Below are positions 13,688-26,769 of a stretch of 64,000 bases of DNA, piece by piece; position 1 is the stretch's first letter, and every line of letters starts with the position of its first letter. The DNA comes from Plenodomus lindquistii (Eukaryota > Ascomycota > Dothideomycetes > Pleosporales > Leptosphaeriaceae). The notes beneath the pieces are model-generated. The model saw nothing but the letters and a program-made list of their open reading frames with translations, did not search any database and was not told where the DNA came from. Location of the stretch: contig JANUWI010000007.1 in assembly GCA_025504975.1 (NCBI GenBank), forward strand, positions 1,302,001-1,366,000, written 5' to 3'. The position numbers and the translations under genes are program-made.

Positions 13688-15367
13688 CTATTTTTATTAC
13701 TACTTAAATAAATAGTACTTTCTACTTTTATTTTAAGTATTTATCTAGTATAAAGTAGATCTATACTAAAAGTAAAAATAATAAACTAACTAATACTTTT
13801 AGTAATAACCTTTTACTTTTATTCTTTCTAGATAACTATTTGTAGCTTTATATTTATAGTAAAGGCCTATATTAGCTTTATTTATAATACTAGAATTATT
13901 ATTAGTAATATTAGTCTATTTTAAATTAAAATATTTATATTACCTCTAAGTAGTTATAGGTGTGTTTTTTAATATAGGTATAAATTTTCTAATACTACTT
14001 ACTAGTATTTTTATATAAAAAGATAGTACTAATCTAGTATAAAAGCTATAAAAAGTAATTTTTAACTACTACCTAGTCTATAATATTAATAAACCTATTT
14101 TATAGTCTTTTTAGATTAGCTAGATAATAAACAAGTACTAGATTAAAAAATCGCGCTAGCTTTTTTAGAGCTATTTAGTTTAAAAGGTAATAGATATCTA
14201 TTACTTTTTAGTATAACTATAAAATTTATACTACAAGCTTTATTAAATACTTTTTATAAGAATTTTAGTTTATTTATTTAATTAAATAAATAGTATAGCT
14301 AAGCTTTTTAAACTTTCTAGTACTATTATTGTTTATAACTTTTAGTACTAGGTATTATTTAAAAAAGGCTTTTAATTTACTATACTAGCTTATTAGTTTA
14401 CTTTTTTATATAAAAAATACTCTAGTAGCTATAATAAAGTAGATTATATAGTTATAAAATTTATTAAAGTAGTCTATAATATTATTTACTATAGCTTTTT
14501 ATATAGTTACTATTCTCTTAATAAAGTTTTAAAACTAGCTAGCTAATATTATATTAGTAAAAAATAGATAATAGTATATATATTTTATAATTATAGTTTT
14601 TCTAATTTTTAATAGCTTTAATATTACTAGATAGCTATATTTATCTAAGCTAAATAGCTATAGCTATACCTAGTATAAATAAAAAAGTAAAAGTATTTAG
14701 ATTTCAAACTAGGTTAGAGATATATAGAAAGGTATATAGTAAAAACTCTAGTTCTAAAAACTTTAGGTATTTAGGTAAACTAAAAGAGAAAGTACTAAAA
14801 ATAGAAAAAAAAATAGTAGGCTTATAGTAGTAAAGGTTTTCTACTACTTTTTACTAAGTATATTAAAACTAGGCTACTTATTTACTATTTAAAGTTTTTT
14901 TTTATATAATAGTTCTACTTTATAATATTAATATTTAGAGTATATTACTATATAAGAAGTATAGCTATAAAGTACACTAGTGTACTTTATAGCTTTTATT
15001 AGAGCTAGCGCTAAAATAAAATACTAGCTTTTTTATTTTTATAAATTATCATTTTTTTTTAACTTTATAATTTTACTTATTTTTTAAATAAAACTTTTTA
15101 TACTTTTTATAGAAAAGTTTCTATTTTTATTAGTTATTATTTTCTAAAAAAATTTATATTACTAGTAGTAATGTTATAGTATTAATATATAATACGCTTC
15201 TTTTTAGTTAGTAGACGTAAATAAATTTCTACTATTTACTATAGTTTTATTTACTCTCTAGCCTTCTATAAAGTATACTACCTTTAAATTTTTAGTAACT
15301 TTTTTTTTCTACTTTATTTATATTTAATTTATTATATTATACTTATAGCAGCCTATTAATATAGATA

Positions 15368-17209
15368 ACGTATTTTACTACTAAGCTAGCTATACTACTA
15401 AGCTAGCTACTTTTCTTTAGTATTATAAACACTATATTTTTAATTATTATTATTATTACTATTAATATCTAACTCTACTGCTATAGAGCTCGCATCTAAT
15501 TTAGAAGTACTTTCTAAACTTTTCTAGTATATATAAACGTTATACCTAGTTCCTCTATAATTACTACAGCGTTAGATATCTAGTTAAATAGGTGCTTAAC
15601 TACTACTACTACACGCACGTTTTAATAGAGTAGGCGCTATAGTTAAAGCTATAGCAGTCTATAACCTAGTACTATACTTAAAAGTACTTTTTTACTAGAT
15701 TTTTTTTTACGCCTTTTTTTTTTATTATTTCTACTAATTACTCTTTAAACTTATAGTTATAGGTTTAAAAAAAAGTATTTTAGTATAGTATTAGTTTAGC
15801 CTTTTTTATAAGCTATAAAAAGCTAGCTTATATAGTTATAGATAACTAAATAAAAAACTTATATATAAGCTTTAACTAAAACCTAAATTTATAAGTATTA
15901 CTTAGAGTTTTTAATTACTATAAATTTACTAGAGAGAAAGGTTAAAATAGAGTATATAACTATATTCTAAGGTAATTTAATACTATCTACGTATTAGTAG
16001 AGACTCGCTTTAATATTTTAAAAGCCTTTTAACAGTTATTAACTGTAAATATATTAAAAAACGCGTTTTTAAAAGTAAAAAGAAAGCTTTTTTTATTAAT
16101 ATAGAAAACGTATTAGCGTGCTAAATTTTATACGCGCTAGAAATACTTACGCTTTAATAGTAAAAAATATACTATATTAAATAGCTAGAGAATATAGAAT
16201 AAATAGAGAGGTATATAAAGTGTTAGAATCTTATTCTCTATATAGTAGTCTTTAAACTTTTAGTTAAAGTAGTTTTTATAGCTATCTAAAATTAGTAACT
16301 AGTATACCTCTACTTTTTACGCCTTTATATATATATTAAAGTACTTTAACTACTCTAGTCTAAACACGTTATTTATCTAGCTATTTTTAGAGACTAAAAG
16401 TTTCTAGTTATAAAGAATACTAGCTTTTTTATACTACGTAGAGATGTATACACGTTTTTTATAAATAATAAAAAATAAAGTTATATTCTCTAAAGTGTAT
16501 ATACTTTAGATAATAGTAACCTATTTATAATTACTTAGCTAGATAAAGTCTAGCTAATTATATTTTTTAAAGTTTATAATAACTTTTATAGACCTAATTA
16601 CACCTATCTAGAAGCTAGTTTTATTAAAGTTATAAACGTTATTATTCTAGATACTATACTTAGCTTTTATTTTATCTATAAGTTTAAACTACGCGCTAAT
16701 AATCTCTAGATTCTTCTACTTTATTTTCTATTTATTTTTTATTTAATTAAAAGCTATTTTAAATTTACTAGAGCGTGTTATAAAGCGCTTAGCCTAGTAC
16801 TTATCTACTAGTGTTCTATTACGTACCTTAAGTATTTTATTAGCTATATTTTCTACTTTATATAGCTAAAAAGTAAACTTTTATAAATTAAAGTTAAAAA
16901 TATATTAGATAATTATCTGCTTTTTAGTAGTAGTAAGTTTCTAGTAATTAGGTTAAGTTTTAGTGTGTAGAGTAGTTCTATTAATCTAATTAAAAAGCCT
17001 CTAATAATTAACTCTAAAGGCTACAGTAGCAGCCTATTAGCTTTTAAATTAGCTAGCTTTAAAAGTAGAATAGGTAAATTCTAATTAGTTTTTAGTTTAA
17101 ATTATTATTGTATTGCGTTATTAGAGCATATTATATAGAGTGTAGTATTTATAAGACTAAAGAAAAGTAGCTAGCTTAGTAGTGTAGCTAGCTTAGTAGT
17201 AGAATACGT
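15368..17209 (-). mobile_element. Fot1/pogo-type DNA transposon E1, inserted in element F
   Basis: The element is 1,842 bp, flanked by TA duplications (15,366-15,367 and 17,210-17,211). Its terminal inverted repeats are about 65 bp. Each repeat carries two copies of a CTAGCTTAGTAGT-type motif, so the termini have internal substructure. The size, TA target and single transposase match the Fot1/pogo branch of Tc1/mariner. A related copy (E2) lies in the opposite orientation at 42,505-44,340. E1 is the less mutated of the two: its termini still match well and it keeps more CG. Confidence 0.9.
15700..16960 (-). pseudogene. E1 transposase relic (DDE, pogo family)
   Basis: On the minus strand the relic shows the pogo order. 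A DNA-binding part ends in KVENIANKIL (near 16,860). The first catalytic block reads VYNFNKTSFQIGV, standing for the family 'YNFDETGFQMG'. Further on come RLEWLKYFN-like and VYQLLILDS blocks ('LLILDGH'). The 'PPHSSHxLQPLDVG' block is recognisable near 16,220-16,180 with RIP substitutions. A conserved AFKDAF-like tail follows. The catalytic acidic residues have been altered and stops are frequent, so it is dead. Confidence 0.82.
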
Positions 17210-17211
17210 TA

Positions 17212-19127
17212 TTACTTTATAATAATTTCTAGTAGAGTTTATAGTAGCTATGATTTTCTTCTAGAATATCTAAAACTTTTTTTTATAGAATAGTTTAAGC
17301 CTCTAGCTAAGTGTTATATATATAAAGTTTATTCTATTAAAATCCTCTAATCTATATATACTATACTTTTCTAATAATTTAAAAATATAGTAAAGTGTAA
17401 ACTAGTAGCTACTAAGCTTTCTATTTTAAAATATATTTATTTTTTAAACTAAATTCTATAGAAGAACTAATATTTCTAGTAGTATACTTTTCTACCTAAT
17501 TTTTTTTATATTTTTCTAATATTTTTTCTTTTATAAGCGTAGCTACTTTATTCTAGAAACTATATTTCTTTAGAAACTAGTTATATAAATCTAGCTATAT
17601 TACTCTAACTACTAGTAGTTTACTTTAGTTAGTTACTTTTTAAAAAAGTAAGGTATTATTTTTTTACTTTAATAGTTAATAGTTATATAGGCTAGTACTA
17701 AAATAATATAAACTTTAAACTATTCTATAGCCTACTATTATAGCTTTTTTTATTTTTATTTAATTGTAGTTTAAAGTAAGTAGAATAATAGCTAAGCTTA
17801 AATAGTAAAACTAGATACCTAGATTCTATAGTAAATATAAATTTCTATATATATCTAGACCTTTTTTATATTACAGCACTCTAGTAAGCGTATAATCTTT
17901 TTAACTTTTATTTAGTCTAGATACTTACTTTTAGAGCTTATTTTATACTCTACTACTTCTAGGTAACTTAATTTTTAGTAGTATTTTAATCTAGAAATAG
18001 TTTTTCTAACTTTTTTAATATTAGTAAAAGCCTAATTAAGCTATATAATATACTTTAGTACGTATTATTATACCTCTAATATAGCTTTAACTCTATTATA
18101 GTTATTTTTAGGCCTTTTAGTAGTAATATTATTAATAAATAGTATAATATATAAGTAATAGTCCTTTAGTATTTTAATTATAACTCTCTAGAAAGTAGTT
18201 ACTAAATTAGTACCCTTTTAAACTATTATATAGTTCTAAAAAAGCCTAATTAAAGTCTAGAAAGCTATTATATCTTTACTTTCTAGATAAAAAGGAATCT
18301 AATTATATTTTAAAAAAAAGGTCTATAAATAAAAGAATTTTATACCTAGTAAAATATTTAGAAAATTTATTAGTAGTTAGTAGAAAGTTAGTATTTTTTT
18401 ATAGTAACTTTATATATATAGATAGTATTCTAGATACGCTAGTATTTACTATCTTTTTTTAAAAAAAAAGAATAGGTTTTAGTATTAACTAATATACTAT
18501 TCTAGTATTTCTTTTTCTAACTTTTTATAATGTATATTAACTACCTTCTACTTAACTATTTTAATAATAGAGAAGCTTTTAATCTACTACACTTTATATT
18601 CTACTATCTATACTTTATTAAGTAGGTAGATATTTTAGATTATTCTTTTACTTATAAAAAAATTAAAAGTAATTCTAGCTCTATTAAATATTATTTAAAA
18701 AAAAACTTTTTTTTATTATATTAGTTAGCTACTAGACTTTTATTTTTAAATCTTTACTAGAGTTAAATAAGTTCTTTAGAGAAAAAAAGTGTATTGCTTT
18801 CTAAAAATATAGTTAGATAGGCTAATATCTAGCTAGGCTCTAAAGCTTAGTTATAGTATTTAGTACTCTATAGCTATCTACTTCTAGTTTTTTTAGCTAA
18901 ACTCTAAATTTTTAAACTTTTTTTATAAAGTATTTACTAGGTATATTTTATCTACTATTTTTTTTGTATAAAGTATTAGCTTTTTTAGAAAAAAAAAGTT
19001 TTATTAAGTTTAATAGTTTAGCTTATATATAATAGAAAATTAACTAACCTTTTTATATACTAATAGCTTTTTAGATACTTCTATTTTAAGCCTAAAAGTT
19101 TATTTAACCTACTATATTAACTACTAT
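17212..19127 (-). pseudogene. Element F reverse transcriptase relic
   Basis: On the minus strand, the catalytic region near 18,104-18,150 reads QFIDNIITKRPKNNYN. This corresponds to the 'FLDDVGVKGP.T.Y' block of a widespread fungal Gypsy polyprotein, followed by its 'RRYVLEHI'-like helix (QQYVLKYII). RNase H-like sequence continues toward 17,212, where E1 interrupts. Stops are frequent. Confidence 0.72.
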
Positions 19128-19544
19128 TGTAATAAAGCTACATTTTATTACAACGACGACTTTTAGCTATAGAAGCCCCTTTATAAGCTACCTCTATCTT
19201 TCTCTATATAAGCTTATTAAAAATAGGAGACTATACTAATTTCTATCTAAACTACCTCTATACTATACCTAGTCTAGATTCTATAAAAATCTCTACTCTA
19301 CTATTACCTACGTGCTAACACAGTAGAGGAAAAGAGAGAACTTTATAAAGGCCTAGAACTACTACTAAATTCTACTCTATATAGCTTACTTCTTTAATAG
19401 AACTGTAGAGGTATAATTTTTTTATTCTTTTATATAAAGCTTATAAAAATATAATTTATTTAGCTTTTTAATCTGCGCGCATTTCTATATACTTTTAAGC
19501 TAATTTAGATACTTTTTAGCACTTTATATTTTTAAACTATTATA
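19128..19544 (+). repeat. 5' LTR of element C
   Basis: This 417-bp repeat starts TGTAATAAAGC, keeping the canonical TG, and ends in TATTATA. It aligns with 33,640-34,056, with 39,846-40,259, and inverted with 40,493-40,904. Confidence 0.9.
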
Positions 19545-19639
19545 TTATAAAAAAATTATCTCTCTACTAGTAACAGCCTATATAATATTACTAATTTATT
19601 TAAAAAAATTATTTAAATCCTCTAGTTAACTAGCCTCTA

Positions 19640-22600
19640 AGACCTCTCTAGTTCTAGCTCTAATTAATGCTAATAGATCTATTAATAATTCTAAAACTAG
19701 ATTCTAGAGATCTCTAGTTAACTAAAGCCTATAGGTTTAGACTTCTATAGCATTACTAGCTTAGATTATTTTTAAAAAAGTCGCGTTAAATAGCGCTAAA
19801 GTAGAGATTTAAAAACTACTAATAATTTAGTAGAATTAGAGGTAAAGCTAATACCTATTTTTATTAATAGATAATAAATTCTACTTTTTAAAAAATAAAA
19901 GGAAATAACTAGCTTTTATAGAAGGTCTATAAATTTATTAAATGTCTAAAATATAGAAAATAGCTAATACTAGCTAATTAGAGAATAATTAGAGTTAGAT
20001 AGAAGCTAGACCTACTTTAGTAAAACCTAGAAATTTACTAACTATAATTTCTAATAACGCTATAGAAATAATAGCCTAGCTATACGCTAAGTTAGTAGCT
20101 CTACAGGCTAAAATAAAATCTATTAAAAAAAAAAAACTTTATCTAACCTTGCTTTTAGACTTGCCTCTATTCTCTACTAAAAATTTTTAGATTTATTAAC
20201 GTTACTAGTTAACTAGATTACTTTCTAAAGCTTTTTTTTATATGTTTAAAAAGCTACGTTTATTAGAGCGTACTTTTTTTATCTCTAAACTATTAAATAG
20301 AAAGGACTCTATTTATAGATAATAGAAAGCTTTAATACTAGACTAACTTGAAATTAATAGTAACTACTACTATTCTAAGCGTACTTGTATAGCACTAGTC
20401 TAGAGCAGTACTTCTAGTCTAGCTAAAAAGTATTTTAAGCTCTAATACCTATCTAATAATAAAGCTAACTACTTTTTCTCTATAGAAGTAATAATAGCTA
20501 TACTTAATAGATACTTTATTACAGGTAATAAACAAGCTAAAGCACGTAATACTTTTAACTAACTATATATAGATAAAAATAAAACTTTTCTAGCTTTTAA
20601 AGTATATTTTTTAAACTATACTATAAAAAAACGCGTACTTTACTTAGAATAGATTTACTATATATAGGTAAAAATAACTTCTAGCCTATATATTCTAAGT
20701 TAAAGGTTTAAGTATACTTAGAATAACTTCTTTCTAGATATAATAGAGCACTTTACTACTTTTAATATAGAACAAAAAACCTACCTAAAGGATATATATT
20801 ATTAGAACTCTTTTTTTAATAGTACTACTAAGTTCTAATCTAGAACTATAGTATAACCTAGTTTAGATACCTTTTAAAAAGAGACTTTAGAAAACACTAT
20901 ACTATATATAGCTCTCTAAACTTTTCTATAACTAACTATAGTACTTTTATAGTAAGCATTAGCTACTCTAGCTTCTAAAAAGGTACTAGGTAACTACTAT
21001 AACTATAGTAAGCTAGAACACTACGCTAATAAATATCTATTACTATAAATAAAAGAAATTATAATTAAAAATTACTTTAACTAATATTATAACGCTGTTA
21101 AAGTACTAGATCTAGAGAAAGATTAGATAGGAAATAAGTAGTTCTAAAAGTAATACGCTATTTAGAATTAAATTAAAAGTATAACCTATTAAACTTTAAT
21201 CTTTTAAAGCTATTTTAAGGTTTCTATTTTTTTATCTCTACTATTTTATGCAACCTAGGCGTAGGTATAAAACTACTATTACTTATTAATACTAGCGCCT
21301 AAGGATATTTTTTTTTAAATTTATATATTGTTTTTTCTTTATTTTCTTTATTTTAAACTAAAGTTTAAAAACTACTCTACCTAGTAATAGTTAGAGAGTT
21401 TAAAGACTAAATTTTTTTACTAGTTATAGAATATATCTATTTTTATATAATTATAGATAGATAAAAGATTCTAAACTGCCTATTTGTTATATTAGATCTA
21501 GAAGCTTAGAATGTAATTATTAGGATGTAATAGTTAAAAAGGTTTAAAATTCTACTAGATATAGATAGGTTTTAGTTATAGTAGCTAGCTATTTACTCTA
21601 AAACCTATATCTCTACTCTTTTTATTTTTATATAACTCTATTAATTAATACTAAAGGAGCACGTTACTTTTAATATTAAAAAATAAAACGCTCTATAGAA
21701 AAAAGAGTTGTATTAGAAAACTAGTAGTCTACACCCTTTAATTAATTATATTTATAGAATTTTTAAAGCCCTATAATACTAGAATATCTCTCTAGAGATA
21801 TAAAAACTAGACCTGCTCTAAAAGCCTTTTAAAGCCCTTTCTAGTCTCTAAGTTGCTATTATTTCTGCTAATACTTTTTATTTTAATATAAAAAAAAAAG
21901 AAAATAAGTTTTTTACTACTAGTCTATACAAGATTAACTAGATTTTTAAAAACTATAATAGAGAGGACGTTTAAGAAAATAACTACTTAATCTAGAACTA
22001 ACTCTCTCTCTACTACTAGTAGTATTAGAACGTATTTAGTTTATTAGCTATAGAGGAACTACTAGAATACTAACTATATAACTATAAAATTATTCTAAAT
22101 AAACCTCTATTTAATAACTTTAGCTCTCTGTATAAGTAAAACACTAAAAACTTAAAAGCTATTAAAAAGTACGTTTAGAAGAACTTATAGAAGGGATTTA
22201 TAGAGACTAGCTATAGCTCTTTTATTTTCTCTATTCTTTATATCTGTAAACCTAATAAGTTGCTCTATATCTATATTAACTACTATAAGTTTAACTAGCT
22301 TACCTAAAAAGACGCCTATTTAATTTTAAAAATAGATAATTTACTAATCTATTTAAACAAAGCTAAGATTTTTACTAAGTTTAATATTTAAATAGCTTTT
22401 AATAAAATCTATATAGATTTAGAGTCTAAAAAATATACTACTTTCTATACCTACTATAGATTATATAAGTGTAAAGTACTTTTTTTTAGTCTCTATAATA
22501 GCCTTTCTACTTATTAAAGGTATATAAATAATGTACTTATAGATTACTTAGATAATTTCTATATTATCTATTTAGATAATATTTTTATCTACTCTAAAAA

Positions 22601-24373
22601 CGTCTAGAGCTACTAATAACACGTTAAACTTGTTTTAGAAAAACTATAAAAAGTAGAACTATAAGTAGTAATTAAAAAAAGTAAATTCTATATTATTTAA
22701 ACTAAGTATTTAGAATATATTTTAACTAATAAAGGAATAGAGGTAGATCTAGAAAAAGTAGAAGTATTTTATAACTAGGTCTAACCTACTACTATAATAG
22801 GTGTTAAATTTTTTCTAGAGTTTACTAGATTTTATAGATAATTTATCTCTAAATTTTTATAAGTAGCTAAGCTAATAATAGCTCTATAAAGTCCTTTAAC
22901 CCTATTTATATAGACTAAGAATTATTAAAATAGCTTTAAAAAGCTAAAGTCTTTACTTCTAGTAATTCTAGTCCTGTACTACTTTAATTCTAATTATAAT
23001 ATAAAACTAGAAACTAACGCTTTAAATAGAGTAGTAGCTAGAATTATATTTTAAAAACACCTAGATAGTAAATAGTACTCTATAGCTTTCTATAGTAAAA
23101 CACTTACTAGAGTAGAGCTTAATTAGAAGATATATAATAAAAAACTATTTACTATTATTACTACTTTTAAAAAATAGAAAGCTAAACTAACTTTAGTTTA
23201 GTACTAAGTCTAAGTGTATACTAATTATTAATTTTTAAAGTACTTTATAAGTATAAAGGTTCTAAATTAATAATAAGCTAACTAGACTAAGTTTATAGCC
23301 CTTTTTAACTTCTAAATTAAGTATACTCTAGGTAAAAGTAATAAGCGCGTAGATATTTTTAGTTAATAAAAATAAAATATAAAGGATTTTAAAGTAGCCT
23401 AATAAAATAATTACTTTTTAGTTTTTTTTAACCTAGCTAGGCTATATAGCTGTATTAACTCTAAACTAGTAAAGTAATATCTAGAGTTCTCTCTATAAAT
23501 AACTATTGCTTTTTTCTAACTAACTCTAATAATATTACTAGATTTCTTAGACCTAATAGAAGCCCTATTAAAGGAGAACTAATAGTTTTTTAAAAAAGAA
23601 CGCTTTTTACTACTTTTCTAGTATTAGATAGATAATAGACTTTTTTTTTATAGTAACTGCCTTTGCGTTTCTCTAAACTTACTACTCTATATATAACTTA
23701 TTAAAAAGGTATATAATTAAGTATTAATAGCTTATTCTAGTACTATAAAAACTTACTAGTTACTTATATAATAATACTACTAGAAAAGGATAGAAGCTAC
23801 CTATAAATAGTACGTGCGTAACTGCGTTACCTACTAAAAATTCTATTTAAAATAGACCTAAATCTAAAGGTTTCTCTATTTTTTACTAATTTTAGAGAAA
23901 CCTATATAATATTTTATAATAAACTTTAAATTTTTTTTTAAAAACTAACACAGCTATAATTAGATTCTAGTAATTATTAATTAATTCTCTAAATAAGTAA
24001 TTATAATACTATACTATAAAATAATAGACGTTTAAAGCTTTACTTAACTATTTATATAATAAGTATACTAGTTTAGATATACTTTTAAAAGTATTATTTC
24101 TAACTACAGCGCCTAGTTTATTTTCTAATTCTAGTCTAAATTCTACTAGATTATAGGTGCTAAGATATAACTCTCTACTACCTATTATAAATAAACTAAT
24201 AGCTAAACTAAAATTATAAATAAGTATATTAACTAACGCCTATAGCTATTTATAATATACTACTAGAATAACTAGAGTAAACTTTTTCTATTTATAGACT
24301 AAGTCTAGATAATGCTTTTACACGCGTTAATAGAAATAGCCCTATACTAGCTTCTATATAGTTTTAAACTCTA
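19640..24373 (+). pseudogene. Element C gag-pol relic (up to the A2 insertion)
   Basis: The gag-like part ends in a zinc-knuckle relic near 20,990-21,035, read as YYNYSKLEHYANKY: the C-x2-C-x4-H-x4-C spacing with cysteines turned into tyrosine. Reverse transcriptase lies near 22,300-22,880, with the catalytic box IIYLDNIFIYS at about 22,565-22,595 and a GIEVDLEKVE...FLEFTRFYR block around 22,740-22,850. RNase H follows, then integrase from about 23,500, which is cut by A2 at 24,374. Confidence 0.82.
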
Positions 24374-24378
24374 ATAGA

Positions 24379-24688
24379 TATTAGGCCTTTAGGTAGCTTC
24401 CCCGCCATTTGAGCTAGAATAGCCTATAAAGGGTTATTATAGGCTAGAGGGGGCTATTGCACCCTATACTAAAGTATAAGGGCCTCTAGCTCTCTACTTT
24501 AGGCTAGGGATTCTGCAAACGTATAGAAAAGAGGTAAGGAGCAGGGTATAAAGCCTACTAGAGGTAGAAAAATAAAGAGGTAATAATTTATCTATTTTTA
24601 ATCTCTAAATAGTATCTTTGTCTGCCTATCTAATTAATCTATTCTATTTTATATTATCTATTATAGTAATATCCTATTAGGTATTATA
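24379..24688 (+). repeat. 5' LTR of element A2
   Basis: This 310-bp repeat starts TATTAGGCC and ends GGTATTATA. It is the least mutated of the three A LTRs in its first half, keeping CCCCGCC, GCACCC and GAGGGGGC, though not in its last 60 bases. Confidence 0.94.
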
Positions 24689-26769
24689 TTTAAATTATTT
24701 AAACTACTATACGCTTGTAGAGTATAGATAATTAAAATAAGTTATTAATTTACTATAAAAGATTTAAATAGTGCTGCTAGTAATACAGGTATAATTTTAT
24801 AGATATTTATAAATCTAGCCCTAGTACTAGACCTAAGTCCTGCTAGTATACAGCCTATTAAATCTACTATATAAATTAATAAACTAACTATAAACTATAA
24901 TAGCCTACAGTTACCTGCTCTAGATAATAATATTAATAAAAAATTAGATATAGAGACACGCCTCTAGAAAGCACGTAAATAGTTCTATTAGAAATACTAA
25001 TATAAAGAACTAGTAGATATTAATACACTCTAGGCCTATTAGAAAGCTAGAGACTAGAAAAATATTACTTTTAAAAGTGCTAGTATTTAAAGCGTTATAG
25101 TAGTTACTTTTAATCTATCTATTAGCCTACTTTACCTAGAACCCTCTAAGGTTTTTACTAAAAAAAATAGAGTAGAGTATAATTATTAAAAAAAAAACTA
25201 TAAATTTTACTTTTTTAGAGTACCTACTTATTTTAAAACTTAGAAGTAAAAAATTAACTTTAGGCTTATTTATATTTCTAAAGTACTAAAGTCCCTCTAG
25301 TAGGCCTATAATAACTAAAAATAGCTAGAAATAGTCTATTTAGCTCTAACCTAGACTAAATTTAAAATAGTTATACTAGATTTACTAGAAACACCTTCTA
25401 AAAGGCGTTAACTAGCCTTTAAATTTTTAAAAAAGGCTAGTTAAGGCCTAAATTAGACGCCTATAGACTTTCTAGACTTTCTACAGCTATACTAGAAAGA
25501 ACTAGGCTATTTAAAACTACTAGAAATCTAAGTATTAGAGTTTATTACAGCTTTATATAATAATATCTATAAAGACTTTAGTTTATTTCTAGAAAATTAT
25601 TAAAATATACTAGCTTTAGTAGAATAGTTAGTAATAGTAATATACTAGCGTAAAAAGGTATTTACTAAAAATAGGGCTAGTAAAAGTAGTAAAAAAAAAG
25701 ATAAACCTAAAGTTAAGTAAAAAAAAGAAAACTCTAAAAAAAAGTTCTAGAAAGGTAAAAAAAAAAGCAAACTAGGCTATACTAGCTTAGAATAACTCTA
25801 TAAAAAGTAGTCTAGTAAAAAAATAAATAAAGTTTATTACTACAGCTATAAAAAAGTTAGTTATATTTAATTTAACTACCTAAAAAGTAATAGAGGTTAG
25901 AAAAACTCTAAAAAATCTAGTTTAGAAAAAAATAAAAAGTAAAAAAACTAGATACAGTTTTTACTGCCTATAGAGCTTTAATTACTATAATTAGTACTAA
26001 GTAGATTCTATCTAAAGCTCCCTAGCTAGAACTGTCCTAGCTATTTATAATTAAATTTAGAATAGGCCTATTAGAGCTTAAAAAAGCCCTGCTAGATAGT
26101 AGCTTATAGCTAAATTTAATATTATAGATATTAGTAAAAAAGTTTAATTTTAATATTACTTCTTTTTTATCTTTTATTACTAAAGGTGTAAATAGAGGCT
26201 AGCTAAAAGTATATAGTATAACCTTTATTAAAGTTACTATTACTAATTCTAGAGGTTATAAGTAAACCTAGAGAATCCTATTTATAGTATTTAACTTTTA
26301 AAGGTTCTTTATATATCTAGAGCTACTCTAGATAGATTCTTGCTTTTTAAAAATTAATTATACTACTTAGTAAATGCTTTTTAGAGGTAAAAAGATAAAA
26401 AACTAGAGCCTTTTTAAAAAAGTTAGAGTAGAAAGAGCTAAATAGTTTAAACGTACTATAAAAGACTTTATAATAGACATTTATACGCTTTATATTAGCT
26501 CTATAGCCTATAGTAACCTAGTATAAACTACTCCTGCGTAAATGCTGCTAAAATATATAGATTTTACAGATATAGTATTAGAAAAGAATTTATTAATCCT
26601 CTCTAACTACAGCCTAGCTAATTTTACTATCTAAATACTAGAAAAATAGATGCTACTACATTAACTGCTATATAACCTTTTAAAAACTAAACTTAAAATT
26701 CTAAAAAAGTATATAGATAACTACTTATCTAAAAGTTAGATATAGAGGTTAAAGTCTTTAGTAGAGGCA

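Larger units (their letters stand above)
13693..19127 (-). mobile_element. Ty3/Gypsy element F, downstream part (minus strand; hosts E1; split by C)
   Basis: Reading the minus strand and skipping E1, this is the pol and post-pol portion of a Gypsy element distinct from A, B and C. Its upstream part continues at 34,062-38,010, on the other side of element C. The join restores a continuous stretch, including a KKA.TLYKK block just before the reverse transcriptase, which is typical of one large fungal Gypsy family. Neither LTR was found. The 13,693-15,365 segment (after E1, in element orientation) reads as a fairly open coding-like frame that I cannot assign. Confidence 0.75.
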
